Shown: positions 54,756-63,976, numbered from the stretch's first letter. The stretch: DNA of 64,000 bases from an uncultured Mediterranea sp. (GCA_945641355.1 CALZEQ010000011.1:1-64000); one strand, 5' to 3'. Notes: a model not told the origin generated them from the sequence alone. Numbers and translations: made by a program.

Positions 54756-56003
54756 TCACTCGTCGTGCAACGCCTCGGCCGGCTCTGTCTGCATGGCCTT
54801 GCGGGCCGGTATACCGATGCCTATGGTTATCATCAGGGCAATGAGTGCCCAGCTGATGGCTGCACAGAGCAGCAGACGGTCCCACTCCAGCGTGGTGCCG
54901 TTGCGCCAGCTGTTCAGTTCGTTGCAGGCCAGCACATAGTCTATCACCAATGCCACGGGTGTCACTAACGACAGCAACAGAAAGCCCTCGCTCAGCAGGC
55001 GGTTGAACACTGCACGCGAGGTGGCACCGTGAATCTTGTGCAGGGCTATCTCCCCCCGACGCTGTTGCGTGCGGAACCAGAAGGTGCCCAGCAGCCCCAA
55101 GAAGATGTTGAGCAGCAGGAAGGCCATACCCACCAAGTAGCTTTGCAGACCGGTGACCCAGCCCTGCTGGAAGTTGTGCCGTATCTCGGCGAACGAGCGT
55201 ATTTCGGCAATGAAGAGGTTGCCCACGCGGAACTGCGACTCGCTGTCGGCCTTGAGCCGCTCGATGAAGTCACGATCCTGGTCGGCCTTGACCCGCACGC
55301 ACCACTCCAGACCGAAGTTTACCCAATCCTCGGGCAGCTGCGCCACCATGCGGTAGCAGTTGCTTCCCTCGTAGAAGTCGCCGTAGCGCACAACCTTCAG
55401 CGCAGCCCCCAACCGATAGGTATGGGTGGTGTCGCCATAGAGGAAGAAGTTGCGTCCTACGAAGGAGGTGAGGGATTGGTTGTACTTCCTGTAGAGGTTG
55501 TCCGAGGCCAGGAAGCATCCGTCCTGCTTCAGCATCTCGGCCAGCTGCTCGGGTGTCTCGCCTCGGGTGCCCTCGTAGCGAAATACGCGGAGGAAGTCGG
55601 GCGTCACCCACGAGCGGATGGTCCACCCCGGCGACATCAGCGTGTCAATCTGCACCTGTGCGCCGCTGTTGCTGCCGTTGTAGGGATAGGAGTTCTGCGA
55701 CAGACTGACTGCCTCAATCTCGGGGCGGCGGCGCAGGCGTTCCAGCATCTCGTACACCTGGCTACGTGCCTCCTCCTTGCTCTGGTAGGGGGTATAGTCG
55801 GGGCTCTTGGCTGTCAGCTGCCCCATCTCGATGAGGTAGCAGTGCTCTGTGTTGAAGCCGCGCGGCTCAAAGTAGGTGGCTGCGGTGGTATAGACATAGT
55901 CCACAATGTACCACATCACGACGCTCACAATCAGCAGTTCCGCAGCCAGCCACGTGTTGCTGCGCCACTCGTTCTTTATCTGTGTAAATAGTTTCTTGGT
56001 CAT
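54756..56003 (-). CDS. MacB/FtsX-type ABC permease, type A (second pair)
   Basis: A 415-residue paralogue of the permease at 52003-53259. The N-terminus is AAELLIVSVVMWYIVDYVY, followed by EPRGFNTEHCYLIEMGQL. The coupling loop is TQQRRGEIALHKIHGATSRA and the end PARKAMQTEPAEALHDE is nearly the same as the third-pair copy, also at DNA level. It lies 25 bases after its type B partner and 131 before the next type B gene. Confidence 0.88.
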   Translation of the reverse strand: MTKKLFTQIKNEWRSNTWLAAELLIVSVVMWYIVDYVYTTAATYFEPRGFNTEHCYLIEMGQLTAKSPDYTPYQSKEEARSQVYEMLERLRRRPEIEAVSLSQNSYPYNGSNSGAQVQIDTLMSPGWTIRSWVTPDFLRVFRYEGTRGETPEQLAEMLKQDGCFLASDNLYRKYNQSLTSFVGRNFFLYGDTTHTYRLGAALKVVRYGDFYEGSNCYRMVAQLPEDWVNFGLEWCVRVKADQDRDFIERLKADSESQFRVGNLFIAEIRSFAEIRHNFQQGWVTGLQSYLVGMAFLLLNIFLGLLGTFWFRTQQRRGEIALHKIHGATSRAVFNRLLSEGFLLLSLVTPVALVIDYVLACNELNSWRNGTTLEWDRLLLCAAISWALIALMITIGIGIPARKAMQTEPAEALHDE

Positions 56004-56028
56004 AGCATAATCCGTTTTTAGAGGTCTG

Positions 56029-57321
56029 TCATTTTCTGCCTCCCAGCAAGGCGTTCACAATACCCATCCGCGAAGCCCGCCAGGCGGGAAGGCCACTGCT
56101 GAGCAGATTGAGCACGAAGCAGAAGAAGAGTGCCCAGGCGAACGTGGAGGGATGGAGCAGCATGGAGACGCTGACGGTAGGTGCCTGCCGTATGCCCCAC
56201 CCCGATGTGAATATCAGGTCGTTGCCGAAGTAGGCGAACAGGACGCTGAGTATCAGTCCCAGCACGCCGGCCAGCAGGGTGACCACCAGGTTCTCGGCCA
56301 GTATCTGCCACAGCACCTCGGTGCGCGTGCAGCCGAAGGAGCGGCGCAGGCCTATCTCGCTGATGCGCTGGCGCAGGCGGCTCTGCGTCATGCTGGAGAT
56401 GTTGACAGCCGGCACAATGAGCAGGATGAGGAAGACGATGAAGCGGCTCCGGCGGGCCGCCTCTACGTCAGGCTCGATATTGGCACCCTGCACCAGGGCA
56501 TTCTTCTCCTGATCGTAGGGACGGTTGCGGGAAATCAGGTGGTAGCCCAGCTCACCTATCTGCTTGTCGTACTCCTGCCGACGGCGCTCGCACTCCTCGC
56601 GGATGGCGGGGAAGTCACTGCGGTGGTGGGCCAGAATGGTGGCCGAGAACATGCCCATGATGTCGTCGCTCCAAGTATCGGATACCGCGTCGGTTGAGGT
56701 ATAAGGAATCCACACCTCGGCATAGGCGGTCTTGGCCAGCGGGGAGACATCCTTTACCACCCCCTGCACCCGATAGGGGGCATGGTTCAGCAGGAACTCC
56801 TGTCCGCTGCATGCGGTGGTGCCGAACAGCTTGCGTGCCATCCGTTCGGTCAGCACGGCCACGGGCAGGCCGGCATCGAAGGAGGCCTGGTCGTAAGGCT
56901 TGCCGTCGATGAAGGCAAAGTCGAACACCCGCCAGAAGACGTCGTCCGTCTGCCTCATGTCGGCGGCAATGGCTGCCTGGCCGGGCATGGAGAGAGGTGT
57001 GGCCACGCACATCACCTGAAAGATGGTGACCGCCTCGGGCGTGGTCAGCTCCTTGAAGCAAAAGCGGGCCGTCCTGTCGGACATCGGTCCGTTGCTGCTG
57101 CCATCCTGACCCCAGTCGGTATGGCCGAGGCTCATCCACTGGACGTGGAGAAAGCGGTCGCGGTTGCTCTCGGGGGCGAAGGGCAGCACCTGTACCTGCT
57201 GCTGCATCACCACCACCATGATGAGGAAGATGCTGAGGGCTGTACCCACCACGGTGACTCCACCGATGACGGGATGCTGGCGCAGTTGCGCCCATGCCTG
57301 CTGTATGTATTGCTTTATCAT
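56029..57321 (-). CDS. MacB/FtsX-type ABC permease, type B (second pair)
   Basis: A 430-residue type B permease. N-terminal helix GGVTVVGTALSIFLIMVVVM, periplasmic start APESNRDRFLHVQWMS, coupling loop RQRISEIGLRRSFGCTRTEV, and the ending GLPAWRASRMGIVNALLGGR. It follows the GIN-domain lipoprotein by only 4 bases, so the two are certainly co-transcribed. Confidence 0.88.
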   Translation of the reverse strand: MIKQYIQQAWAQLRQHPVIGGVTVVGTALSIFLIMVVVMQQQVQVLPFAPESNRDRFLHVQWMSLGHTDWGQDGSSNGPMSDRTARFCFKELTTPEAVTIFQVMCVATPLSMPGQAAIAADMRQTDDVFWRVFDFAFIDGKPYDQASFDAGLPVAVLTERMARKLFGTTACSGQEFLLNHAPYRVQGVVKDVSPLAKTAYAEVWIPYTSTDAVSDTWSDDIMGMFSATILAHHRSDFPAIREECERRRQEYDKQIGELGYHLISRNRPYDQEKNALVQGANIEPDVEAARRSRFIVFLILLIVPAVNISSMTQSRLRQRISEIGLRRSFGCTRTEVLWQILAENLVVTLLAGVLGLILSVLFAYFGNDLIFTSGWGIRQAPTVSVSMLLHPSTFAWALFFCFVLNLLSSGLPAWRASRMGIVNALLGGRK

Positions 57322-57325
57322 AGCC

Positions 57326-57949
57326 TCACTCTCCTATCTTCAGTCGGTTGGTATTCACACTGCCCAGTCCGTCCTTGCGGATGTCGGCACGGCCGGCACG
57401 ACCGCTCAGCGACACACTGCCGATGCCCTCCAGATGGGCCGACAGCGCGTTGCACTGCACGTTCAGCTCTGCCGACCCTACGCCCTCCAGGTGCACCTCC
57501 AGCGTCTGGCAGGTCAGGTCGTCCACACGCACCTTACCTACACCCTCTACATGCACCTTTAGGCGATCTACCTTCAGCGGCTCCTCACAGCAGAAGCTCC
57601 CTACGCCGGTGAAGTCCAGCCGTTGCAGGTCGGGTGCCGTCAGGTAGATGACGAGTCCCTCGGTGTTTTGGAAATTCTTCTTTTCTTCCCGCTTGAAACC
57701 TATCTTCAGACAGCCGTCCGTCACTTGGGTAGTGGTTTTCTTCACATACTCCTCTTCTCCCTCCATCTTGAGCGAGCATACCTCGCCCTGCGTAAAGTAG
57801 ATGGCAGCCACCGAGGTGACGTCAATCGACGTGAAGGGAGCTACCTTGCGTACTTCGCTCACCTTCTTGGTGTTACCGGCACGCATCGTACACGAGCCCA
57901 ACAACAGCCATCCGATGGCTATTCCCAATCCTATGATATATCCTTTCAT
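57326..57949 (-). CDS. GIN-domain (DUF2807) lipoprotein of the export locus
   Basis: A 207-residue lipoprotein (lipobox LGSC near residue 20). The body is a head-GIN right-handed beta-helix: VAPFTSIDVTSVAAIYFTQG, then repeated ladders ending ...VEGVGKVRVDD, LEGVGSAELNVQ, LEGIGSVSLSG, LGSVNTNRL. GIN-domain proteins are common envelope proteins without known chemistry. Its place between the ATPase and four permeases suggests an accessory part of the transporter (inference). Confidence 0.88.
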   Translation of the reverse strand: MKGYIIGLGIAIGWLLLGSCTMRAGNTKKVSEVRKVAPFTSIDVTSVAAIYFTQGEVCSLKMEGEEEYVKKTTTQVTDGCLKIGFKREEKKNFQNTEGLVIYLTAPDLQRLDFTGVGSFCCEEPLKVDRLKVHVEGVGKVRVDDLTCQTLEVHLEGVGSAELNVQCNALSAHLEGIGSVSLSGRAGRADIRKDGLGSVNTNRLKIGE

Positions 57950-58035
57950 ACTTATAATTTTAAATAATACACACTAAACCTGTACTCTCCCCATTGCTAT
58001 GCGCAACGATGCCGCATGGAAAGCGGTCCTGCAAC

Positions 58036-58701
58036 TCAGGCTATCTGCCGTCCGTCGAAGAAGCGCACGGTGCGGGTAGTCAGCTTGGCCTGGTCTTCGT
58101 TGTGCGTCACCATCACGATGGTGCGTCCGTCCTCCTTGTTCAGCTGCTGTAGCAGTTCCATCACCTCGGCACCCATCTTCGAGTCGAGGTTACCGGTAGG
58201 CTCGTCGGCCAGGATGATTTCAGGATTACCTATAATGGCACGTGCGATGGCCACACGCTGGCACTGACCGCCCGACAGCTGCGTGGGCATGTGGTGCATA
58301 CGGTGTGTCATACCTACCTTGGCCAGCACCTCTTCGGCCAGGCGGTGACGCTCCTTGGCAGCGATTTTCCGATAGAGCAAAGGCAGCTCTACGTTGTCTA
58401 TCACGTTGAGCGAGTTGATGAGGTGGAACGACTGGAACACGAAGCCCAGCGTGCGGTTGCGGAAGGCGGCCAGCTCCTTGTCCTTCATACCCTCAACGCG
58501 GGTGCCGGCTATCTCGATGGTGCCGCTGGTGGGCGTGTCCAGCAGTCCCATGATGTTCAGCAGCGTCGACTTGCCGCAACCGGAAGGTCCCATGATGCTG
58601 AGGAATTCCCCCTTCTCTACCTCCAGGTTCACGTTCTCCAGTGCCTGCGTTTCAATCTCGTCTGTACGATAAATCTTGTTGATGCCAATTAACTTAATCA
58701 T
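58036..58701 (-). CDS. ABC transporter ATP-binding protein (LolD/MacB-like)
   Basis: A 221-residue ATPase. Walker A GPSGCGKST (about residues 38-46), signature LSGGQCQRVAIARA (about 142-155) and Walker B IILADEPTGNLDS, followed by the His switch VMVTHNEDQ. It matches the LolD/MacB/FtsE class, which works mechanically with FtsX-type permeases. It is the only ATPase in a locus with six permeases, so it must serve several of them or heteromeric pairs. It begins the second operon. Confidence 0.94.
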   Translation of the reverse strand: MIKLIGINKIYRTDEIETQALENVNLEVEKGEFLSIMGPSGCGKSTLLNIMGLLDTPTSGTIEIAGTRVEGMKDKELAAFRNRTLGFVFQSFHLINSLNVIDNVELPLLYRKIAAKERHRLAEEVLAKVGMTHRMHHMPTQLSGGQCQRVAIARAIIGNPEIILADEPTGNLDSKMGAEVMELLQQLNKEDGRTIVMVTHNEDQAKLTTRTVRFFDGRQIA

Positions 58702-58766
58702 AATGCTGTTACTATTTAAAGGGTTACTATCATATGCTTTTTCTCTATTGTAGCCGCATAGCTACG

Positions 58767-58782
58767 TCCAAAATCCATGCCA
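58767..58782 (-). promoter_or_regulatory. Sigma-54-like promoter of the ATPase operon
   Basis: TGGCATGGATTTTGGA on the minus strand fits TGGCAYRNNNNTTGCW except for G in place of C at -12. It lies about 53 bases from the centre of the operator at 58826-58843, the same geometry as the adaptor operon. Confidence 0.6.
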
Positions 58783-58825
58783 AAGATTTGCAAGTCTGAT
58801 AATCTGATACTTACACAAATCAAGA

Positions 58826-58843
58826 GTGTCCGGTATCGGACAC
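58826..58843. promoter_or_regulatory. Palindromic operator, copy 1
   Basis: GTGTCCGGTATCGGACAC is a dyad with one mismatched pair. It is the same site as the perfect copy at 62998-63023 and is likely bound by an NtrC-type activator acting on the ATPase operon. Confidence 0.75.
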
Positions 58844-58877
58844 CTGTCCGCTTTTGCAATACATCTGCTGTCCGCTT

Positions 58878-60203
58878 TCACTCGTCACGCAACGCTTCGG
58901 CAGGCAGCGTGCGTGCCGCCTGACGGGTGGGGATATACGTGCCTATCCAGACAATGGCCCACAGCATGAAGTAGGTCAGAAGCGACACCGTGACGAAGTG
59001 TGCTCCGAAACGGTTCTGCGGATAAGCCGCATCAGGCACCAGTGTGCCGTGCTGCTCCACCACATAGAAACCTTCCAGCCAGACATAGTTGAAAATCACG
59101 ACCAGCGCCAGCACAAAGGCCACACTGAGCAGCAGCCACGACTCGATGAGAAACTGCTTGCTGATGGTGCGGCGCGAGGCCCCTATACTGCGCATCAAGC
59201 CTATCTCCTGGCGGCGTGCCTCGGTGCGGATCCAGAAGGTACCCACCATGCCGAGGAAGATACAGAGCAGGGCAAATCCGGCCAAAGCAGTCTGCAGGCG
59301 CATCTTGTTGGCAATGCCCAGGTTGCGTTCCCGCTCTTGGTTCAGATGGTCGATGGAGTCAATCCCGCTGAAGTAGAAGTTGCCGACGTTGCAGGCAGGC
59401 ATCACCTCCTCCCGAAAGCGGCGACAGAAAGCTTGCTCGTCTACACCCTGCTTCAGCCGTATGATCAGTTGGTAGCTATACTGCATCCAATCCGAGGCTT
59501 TCACACCCCGTTTGAACTCTGCAAACGAGGGATAGGGCTGCCAGCAACTGACGTACTTGTAGTCGTTGTAGACACCTGCTACCTCATACTCTATTTTATC
59601 ACCACGGCAAAGTTTCTTGCCTATCGCATCGGACTTGCCGAACAGCCGGCGGGCGGCATCGCGCGAGAGGAGTATCTTCCCGTCGGGCTGGTCGGGGATG
59701 ACCACCCTGCCTCCTGTACGCGCATCGGTGATGCCGAAGAGGTCCAGCAACTGCTCCTCTCCCTCCAGCAGGACGGGGAACTGCAGGACGTGGACGTAAT
59801 GGCCCTCGCTACGGTCATTGGCAGCAGCCGAGGCAGTATCGGTGAACAGCTGTCCCCCACTCCACGAACGTCCGCTGGGGATGCTCTGGGCAGGTGCGAT
59901 GCAGCACTGCGCCACTTCGGGCTGGTTGCGCAGCAGGTATACCAAGTGCAGGTAGTCCGACTGGCGCAGCGAGTCGGTAGCCACTTCGACCCTGTAGGCA
60001 GCATCGCCCGCTGACCACTGTCCCACGTTCACCACATAGAGCCCGTGGCTGTTGTACCCCTTGGGGATACTGCGGTTGGCCGTAATCACATAGATGGGGT
60101 CTATCACCATCCAAAGGAAGAAGCTGACCACCAGCAGTTCCAGAAATATCCAGCCGTTCATCTTCCGCTGGTTCCATATTTGATGTAATATTGTCTTGAA
60201 CAT
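58878..60203 (-). CDS. MacB/FtsX-type ABC permease, type A (first pair)
   Basis: A 441-residue type A permease: LELLVVSFFLWMVIDPIYVI at the N-terminus, IPKGYNSHGLYVVNVGQWSA, coupling loop RTEARRQEIGLMRSIGASRR, and the ending RQAARTLPAEALRDE. It closes the adaptor-led operon. Its C-terminus is the most divergent of the three type A copies. Confidence 0.88.
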   Translation of the reverse strand: MFKTILHQIWNQRKMNGWIFLELLVVSFFLWMVIDPIYVITANRSIPKGYNSHGLYVVNVGQWSAGDAAYRVEVATDSLRQSDYLHLVYLLRNQPEVAQCCIAPAQSIPSGRSWSGGQLFTDTASAAANDRSEGHYVHVLQFPVLLEGEEQLLDLFGITDARTGGRVVIPDQPDGKILLSRDAARRLFGKSDAIGKKLCRGDKIEYEVAGVYNDYKYVSCWQPYPSFAEFKRGVKASDWMQYSYQLIIRLKQGVDEQAFCRRFREEVMPACNVGNFYFSGIDSIDHLNQERERNLGIANKMRLQTALAGFALLCIFLGMVGTFWIRTEARRQEIGLMRSIGASRRTISKQFLIESWLLLSVAFVLALVVIFNYVWLEGFYVVEQHGTLVPDAAYPQNRFGAHFVTVSLLTYFMLWAIVWIGTYIPTRQAARTLPAEALRDE

Positions 60204-60301
60204 AAGAATTTAAAATGTAAAAATTAAAATGTAAAGTTCGTAGCTATCGGGCGGAAAATATTCCGCCCCTACCGGTAGCTCGTAACTCGTAGCTAAAAAC
60301 C

Positions 60302-61594
60302 CTACCTCCCTGTATTCAACGCCTGGATGATGGTGCGCCGCAACGCGCTGAGGGTAGGAATCAGAGCCGACAGTAGGTTGAGCAACAGACAGAGCAGGAA
60401 GGTGCAACCGAACACCCAGAGATTGAACAGCATCTCGAAGGAGAAGTGTACAGTCTGCGCTTCCGTCCTCACCTCTTTGTCGAACAGATTGAGAATCCAT
60501 TCGCTGGCCGTCACCACAATGAGGTACGACAACAACAGCCCCAACAGTGCACCTAAGGAGGTGAGCAGCAGATTCTCAGTCAGCACCTGCCGCACAATCT
60601 GCCGGTTGGTGGCTCCGTATGCCTTGCGCACGCCAAACTCCCCCTGCCTGCGGTCCATGCGGCTGGCTATCATGCCGCTGAGGTTCAAGGCAGGAATGAA
60701 GATGAGGGCCAACAGCACGTAGCCGATAGACTTCAACAACTCCGTCATATCCGGCTCTTCCATCGAACGGAAGGTGCTGACCCAGTGGCGGTCGGGTTGT
60801 CCCATCAGGTCGAACACGTACTGGTCGTCCTGCCGGTTGCGCTCGTCGAAGCCCCCCTGCACCGCCTTTCGCACTTCGTCCACATGTCTTTCCTCATCTA
60901 CCAAGATGAAGAGGCGTGCCGAACCCAGCAGGTTGTTGGCATCCTTCTCGTCTATCCACTCCCAAAAGTAGAGGGGAAGCCAGAGGTCGCCAGCCGTCTG
61001 CGGCGTGGCGTTGGAGACATCCTCCACCACGCCACACACCTTGAAGTCGTGGTTGCCTAGACGGAACGTTTTCCCAACGGCATCGTCCGTAGCATAGAGC
61101 CGACGGGCCAGCGAGCGCGAGATGACAGCCACCGGTATGGACGAATCCACATCGGCCTCGGTGAAGGGCTTGCCCTGCAGGAAGCGGAAGGTGAAGACCC
61201 TCCACATATCGGCATCGCCATAGTATGGAATCACCTCCTCCTTCCTGCCGGAAGGCAGCAGCACCTGCTTCTTGTCATACGAGTTGCCGTTGCCGCTGGC
61301 CACGCACTCCACGTGGGGCAGGTCGGCAACCATGGCGCGGACTGCTGTATAGTTGACTCCCGAATTCATATTATAGTTGTCCGGCTTTCCATGCGGATAG
61401 CGCTTCATGGCCGTGATGACCAGCGTACGGTTACGGTTGTATTCCGGATAGATGGGGGCGAACTTGACGTAGTAGATGATGAACACCGTCATCACCAACG
61501 CGATAGAGAGGCCTGTGCCCACCACATAGATGCCGCTGAACAACGGGTTCTGCTTCATCAGCATCCAAGCCTGCTTGAAATTCATTTTCCACAT
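60302..61594 (-). CDS. MacB/FtsX-type ABC permease, type B (first pair)
   Basis: A 430-residue type B permease: FSGIYVVGTGLSIALVMTVF, periplasmic start YPEYNRNRTLVITAMKR, coupling loop MDRRQGEFGVRKAYGATNRQ, ending LSALRRTIIQALNTGR. It is 5 bases after the adaptor gene. The 98-base gap to the following type A gene contains no recognisable promoter. Confidence 0.88.
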   Translation of the reverse strand: MWKMNFKQAWMLMKQNPLFSGIYVVGTGLSIALVMTVFIIYYVKFAPIYPEYNRNRTLVITAMKRYPHGKPDNYNMNSGVNYTAVRAMVADLPHVECVASGNGNSYDKKQVLLPSGRKEEVIPYYGDADMWRVFTFRFLQGKPFTEADVDSSIPVAVISRSLARRLYATDDAVGKTFRLGNHDFKVCGVVEDVSNATPQTAGDLWLPLYFWEWIDEKDANNLLGSARLFILVDEERHVDEVRKAVQGGFDERNRQDDQYVFDLMGQPDRHWVSTFRSMEEPDMTELLKSIGYVLLALIFIPALNLSGMIASRMDRRQGEFGVRKAYGATNRQIVRQVLTENLLLTSLGALLGLLLSYLIVVTASEWILNLFDKEVRTEAQTVHFSFEMLFNLWVFGCTFLLCLLLNLLSALIPTLSALRRTIIQALNTGR

Positions 61595-61599
61595 AGCAT

Positions 61600-62850
61600 T
61601 TACTTCTTCAGCTTCAGCTTATTCTTGTTCTTGTATTGGCTCATATCGCTCACCACCACCTCGTCACCCGGCTGCAGGCCGCTCACCACCTCTACATACT
61701 CGAAGTTGGAGTCGCCCAACTGCACTTTACGCTTCACGATTTCACTGTCGGAGTTGCGCACGAAGAGCTCGTATTCGCCGCGTCCCACATAGTAGCTGGC
61801 ATTGGCGATGCGCATCACGTCCTCCTTCACGGCATTCATCACGTAGACGTCCGTCTTCAGACCCGATCGCAGGCGGCGGTGGTTGTCCTCGTTCAACTGC
61901 ACGGTGAACGAGATAACCCCGTTCTTCGACAGCGGCGTCACGCTGCTCACCGCTCCCTCCAGTTTCTCGCTGCCTATCTTCACGATGGCACGTCCGCCGG
62001 CTGCCACACGGTCGCCGTAGGTATCGGCTATCTCACCCTCCACCTTGAAGTGGCTCAGGTCGGAGATGACGGCTATCTGGCTACCTTGCGTCACCTGCGC
62101 GCCTATTTGGTTGTTGATGTAGGTCAGGATGGCCTTGCGCGGCGAGCGCACCTGCGCATCTTCCAGCGTACGCTTGGTTTCGGCCAGCCCCTTGCGGAAG
62201 ATGCTGAACTCCAGCTCCTGCACCTTGTACTCGGCCTCCAGCACCTCCTTTTCGTTGGCATACTGCTGCTGCAGCTGCTCGTACTCCAACTGTGCCACGT
62301 TGTAGCTCAGTTCGGCCTGACGCACCTTATCCGTGGTGCCCGACCCCAGGCTGTCCAGATACTGCTCGTTGCGCAGTTCCACCTTCATGCGGTTCAGCTT
62401 CATGGCCGCCACCTTCACCTGCATCTGCAGGTCGCTCAGTTTCGTCTTGTTGTTGGCCCGCAGCTGCTGCAGCTTGTAGCTGCGCATCTGCTCTTCGTCC
62501 AGCTGCTTCTTGTAGTCGGTCTCCGCACTCTGCAGGTCCAGCTTCAGGATGGGTGTTCCCACGTCCACGCTGTCACCTCCCTTGCGATACACCTCCAGAA
62601 TGCGGGTGTTGATGGGCGAATTGATGATTTCTTCAAAGGCAGGCACTACCTTGCCCGAGGCACTGACGCTCACCTCTATCGTACCCTTGGCCACTTTCGA
62701 GAAGGCCAGGTCCTTCTCCTTCACGCCAGTCCGCATCAGCGAAATGACGATGCTGAACAATACGATACCTGCTACGCCGGTCACACCGTAGCGAATCAGT
62801 CTCTTGTTGCGCTCCTTGCGGCGCACCTCTTTCGGAATTTCTCTATCCAT
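61600..62850 (-). CDS. HlyD/MacA-type periplasmic adaptor subunit
   Basis: A 416-residue membrane-fusion protein: one N-terminal transmembrane helix (GVTGVAGIVLFSIVISLM), a barrel/lipoyl half (NSPINTRILEVYRKGGDSVD), a long coiled coil (about residues 110-230, rich in KLSDLQMQVKVAAMKLNRMK-type heptads), then the second lipoyl half and beta-barrel ending GDEVVVSDMSQYKNKNKLKL. It would join the inner-membrane permeases to an outer-membrane TolC-like channel, which is not in the window. Confidence 0.93.
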   Translation of the reverse strand: MDREIPKEVRRKERNKRLIRYGVTGVAGIVLFSIVISLMRTGVKEKDLAFSKVAKGTIEVSVSASGKVVPAFEEIINSPINTRILEVYRKGGDSVDVGTPILKLDLQSAETDYKKQLDEEQMRSYKLQQLRANNKTKLSDLQMQVKVAAMKLNRMKVELRNEQYLDSLGSGTTDKVRQAELSYNVAQLEYEQLQQQYANEKEVLEAEYKVQELEFSIFRKGLAETKRTLEDAQVRSPRKAILTYINNQIGAQVTQGSQIAVISDLSHFKVEGEIADTYGDRVAAGGRAIVKIGSEKLEGAVSSVTPLSKNGVISFTVQLNEDNHRRLRSGLKTDVYVMNAVKEDVMRIANASYYVGRGEYELFVRNSDSEIVKRKVQLGDSNFEYVEVVSGLQPGDEVVVSDMSQYKNKNKLKLKK

Positions 62851-62941
62851 ACTATGGTTTTGTTTTTATTGATTTCACTGTTCGTTTCCGTACACCTACG
62901 GACGATTGTGCGTCCGCCTGCAGCATACCCTACCCCTATAC

Positions 62942-62957
62942 AGCGAATATCGTGCCA
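62942..62957 (-). promoter_or_regulatory. Sigma-54 promoter of the adaptor operon
   Basis: TGGCACGATATTCGCT on the minus strand matches TGGCACGNNNNTTGCW almost fully, with GG and GC exactly ten bases apart (-24/-12). It lies about 90 bases before the ATG at 62850. Confidence 0.75.
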
Positions 62958-62997
62958 AACTTACAACTAATTCATTGTCAGCTAAAAAACAAAAACA

Positions 62998-63023
62998 AGG
63001 GGTGTCCGATATCGGACACCCCT
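62998..63023. promoter_or_regulatory. Palindromic operator, copy 2
   Basis: A 26-bp perfect palindrome with half-site AGGGGTGTCCGAT. Its centre is about 53 bases from the sigma-54 -24 element. Being followed by no T-run in the direction of either gene, it is better read as an enhancer site than as a terminator for the LysM gene, though the long stem could also end that transcript. Confidence 0.8.
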
Positions 63024-63052
63024 GTACATTTTCGGATAATCAACGCCCGCTG

Positions 63053-63976
63053 TCACCTCAGCCGCAGGCGGTCGCCCACCTCGGGCACGTAGTCGCTCTG
63101 CTTGCGGTTCATCTTGTAAAGGTTCTTCAGGCGGATGCCGTACTTCTGTGCGATGGTATGCATGGAGTCACCGTCCTTCACCACGTAGACGGTGTAGGGT
63201 TTGGCCGCCTTCTTGCGCTTGCCTTTCAGGTAGATGATGTCGCCCGCCTCCAGCGTGTACTCACGGTGCAGGTCGTTGTAGTCCACCAGCTTCTTCCACG
63301 AGATGTCGAACTCCTTGCCGATGAGCTGGAAGGTATCGCCGTCGCGAGCCACCACGTAGGCCAGGTCGTTGGCTATGTAGACCTGGTGCGGATGGAGTAG
63401 CCAGGGTTTCTTCTTCAGCTCCTTCTCCCAGTGGCGTGCCTGGCTCTTGCTCATCCCCTGGCTGTCGTACTTATAGAGTTCGTACTCCTCGATGATGGAT
63501 ATCAGGCGGTTGGCATACGAGGGGTCGGTGGCATAACCCGCCTTCTTCAGTCCGCGTGCCCAGCCGCGGTAGTCGGTTATCTTCAGGTCGAAAAGGAAAG
63601 CGTAGCGTGCCCCCCGCCGCAGGAAGAGCGAGTGGTCGGTGTACGACTCGGCCGGCGTGCGGTAGGCACGGAAACATTCGTTGCGGGCATCGTCGTCGTG
63701 CCGCACGCTGCGTCCCCGCCATCCGCTGCCGCACTTGATGCCGAAGTGGTTGTTGCTTTTGCGTGCCAGCGTGCTGCGTCCGGCTCCGCTCTCCAGCAAT
63801 CCCTGTGCCAGGGTGATGCTGGCTGGAATCTTGTATTGCCGCATCTGCTCCACCGCCAGAGGGGCGTATTGCCGGATGTATTCGTTGTACAAGGCGTTGC
63901 GGCGTTGGGCCTGCACGCCCGTGGTCAGTAGCAGTAGTAGGGCCGTGAGTAGGGCCAGTCTGATAGGTCGTTTCAT
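63053..63976 (-). CDS. Glucosaminidase-domain peptidoglycan hydrolase with LysM repeats
   Basis: A 307-residue exported enzyme with a signal peptide (cleavage after VQAQ near residue 24). The glucosaminidase domain covers about residues 30-175: IPASITLAQGLLESGAGRST, with the likely catalytic Glu, then NNHFGIKCG and ATDPSYANRLISIIEEYELY. Two LysM domains follow near residues 200-245 and 258-305 (YTVYVVKDGDSMHTIAQKYG). It probably cleaves glycan strands during growth or division. Confidence 0.93.
   Translation of the reverse strand: MKRPIRLALLTALLLLLTTGVQAQRRNALYNEYIRQYAPLAVEQMRQYKIPASITLAQGLLESGAGRSTLARKSNNHFGIKCGSGWRGRSVRHDDDARNECFRAYRTPAESYTDHSLFLRRGARYAFLFDLKITDYRGWARGLKKAGYATDPSYANRLISIIEEYELYKYDSQGMSKSQARHWEKELKKKPWLLHPHQVYIANDLAYVVARDGDTFQLIGKEFDISWKKLVDYNDLHREYTLEAGDIIYLKGKRKKAAKPYTVYVVKDGDSMHTIAQKYGIRLKNLYKMNRKQSDYVPEVGDRLRLR

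Noticed and set aside
61636..62970. A 444-codon plus-strand frame opposite the adaptor gene
   Set aside because: Antisense shadow of the HlyD-type gene, low-complexity His/Leu/Gln composition, no domain.
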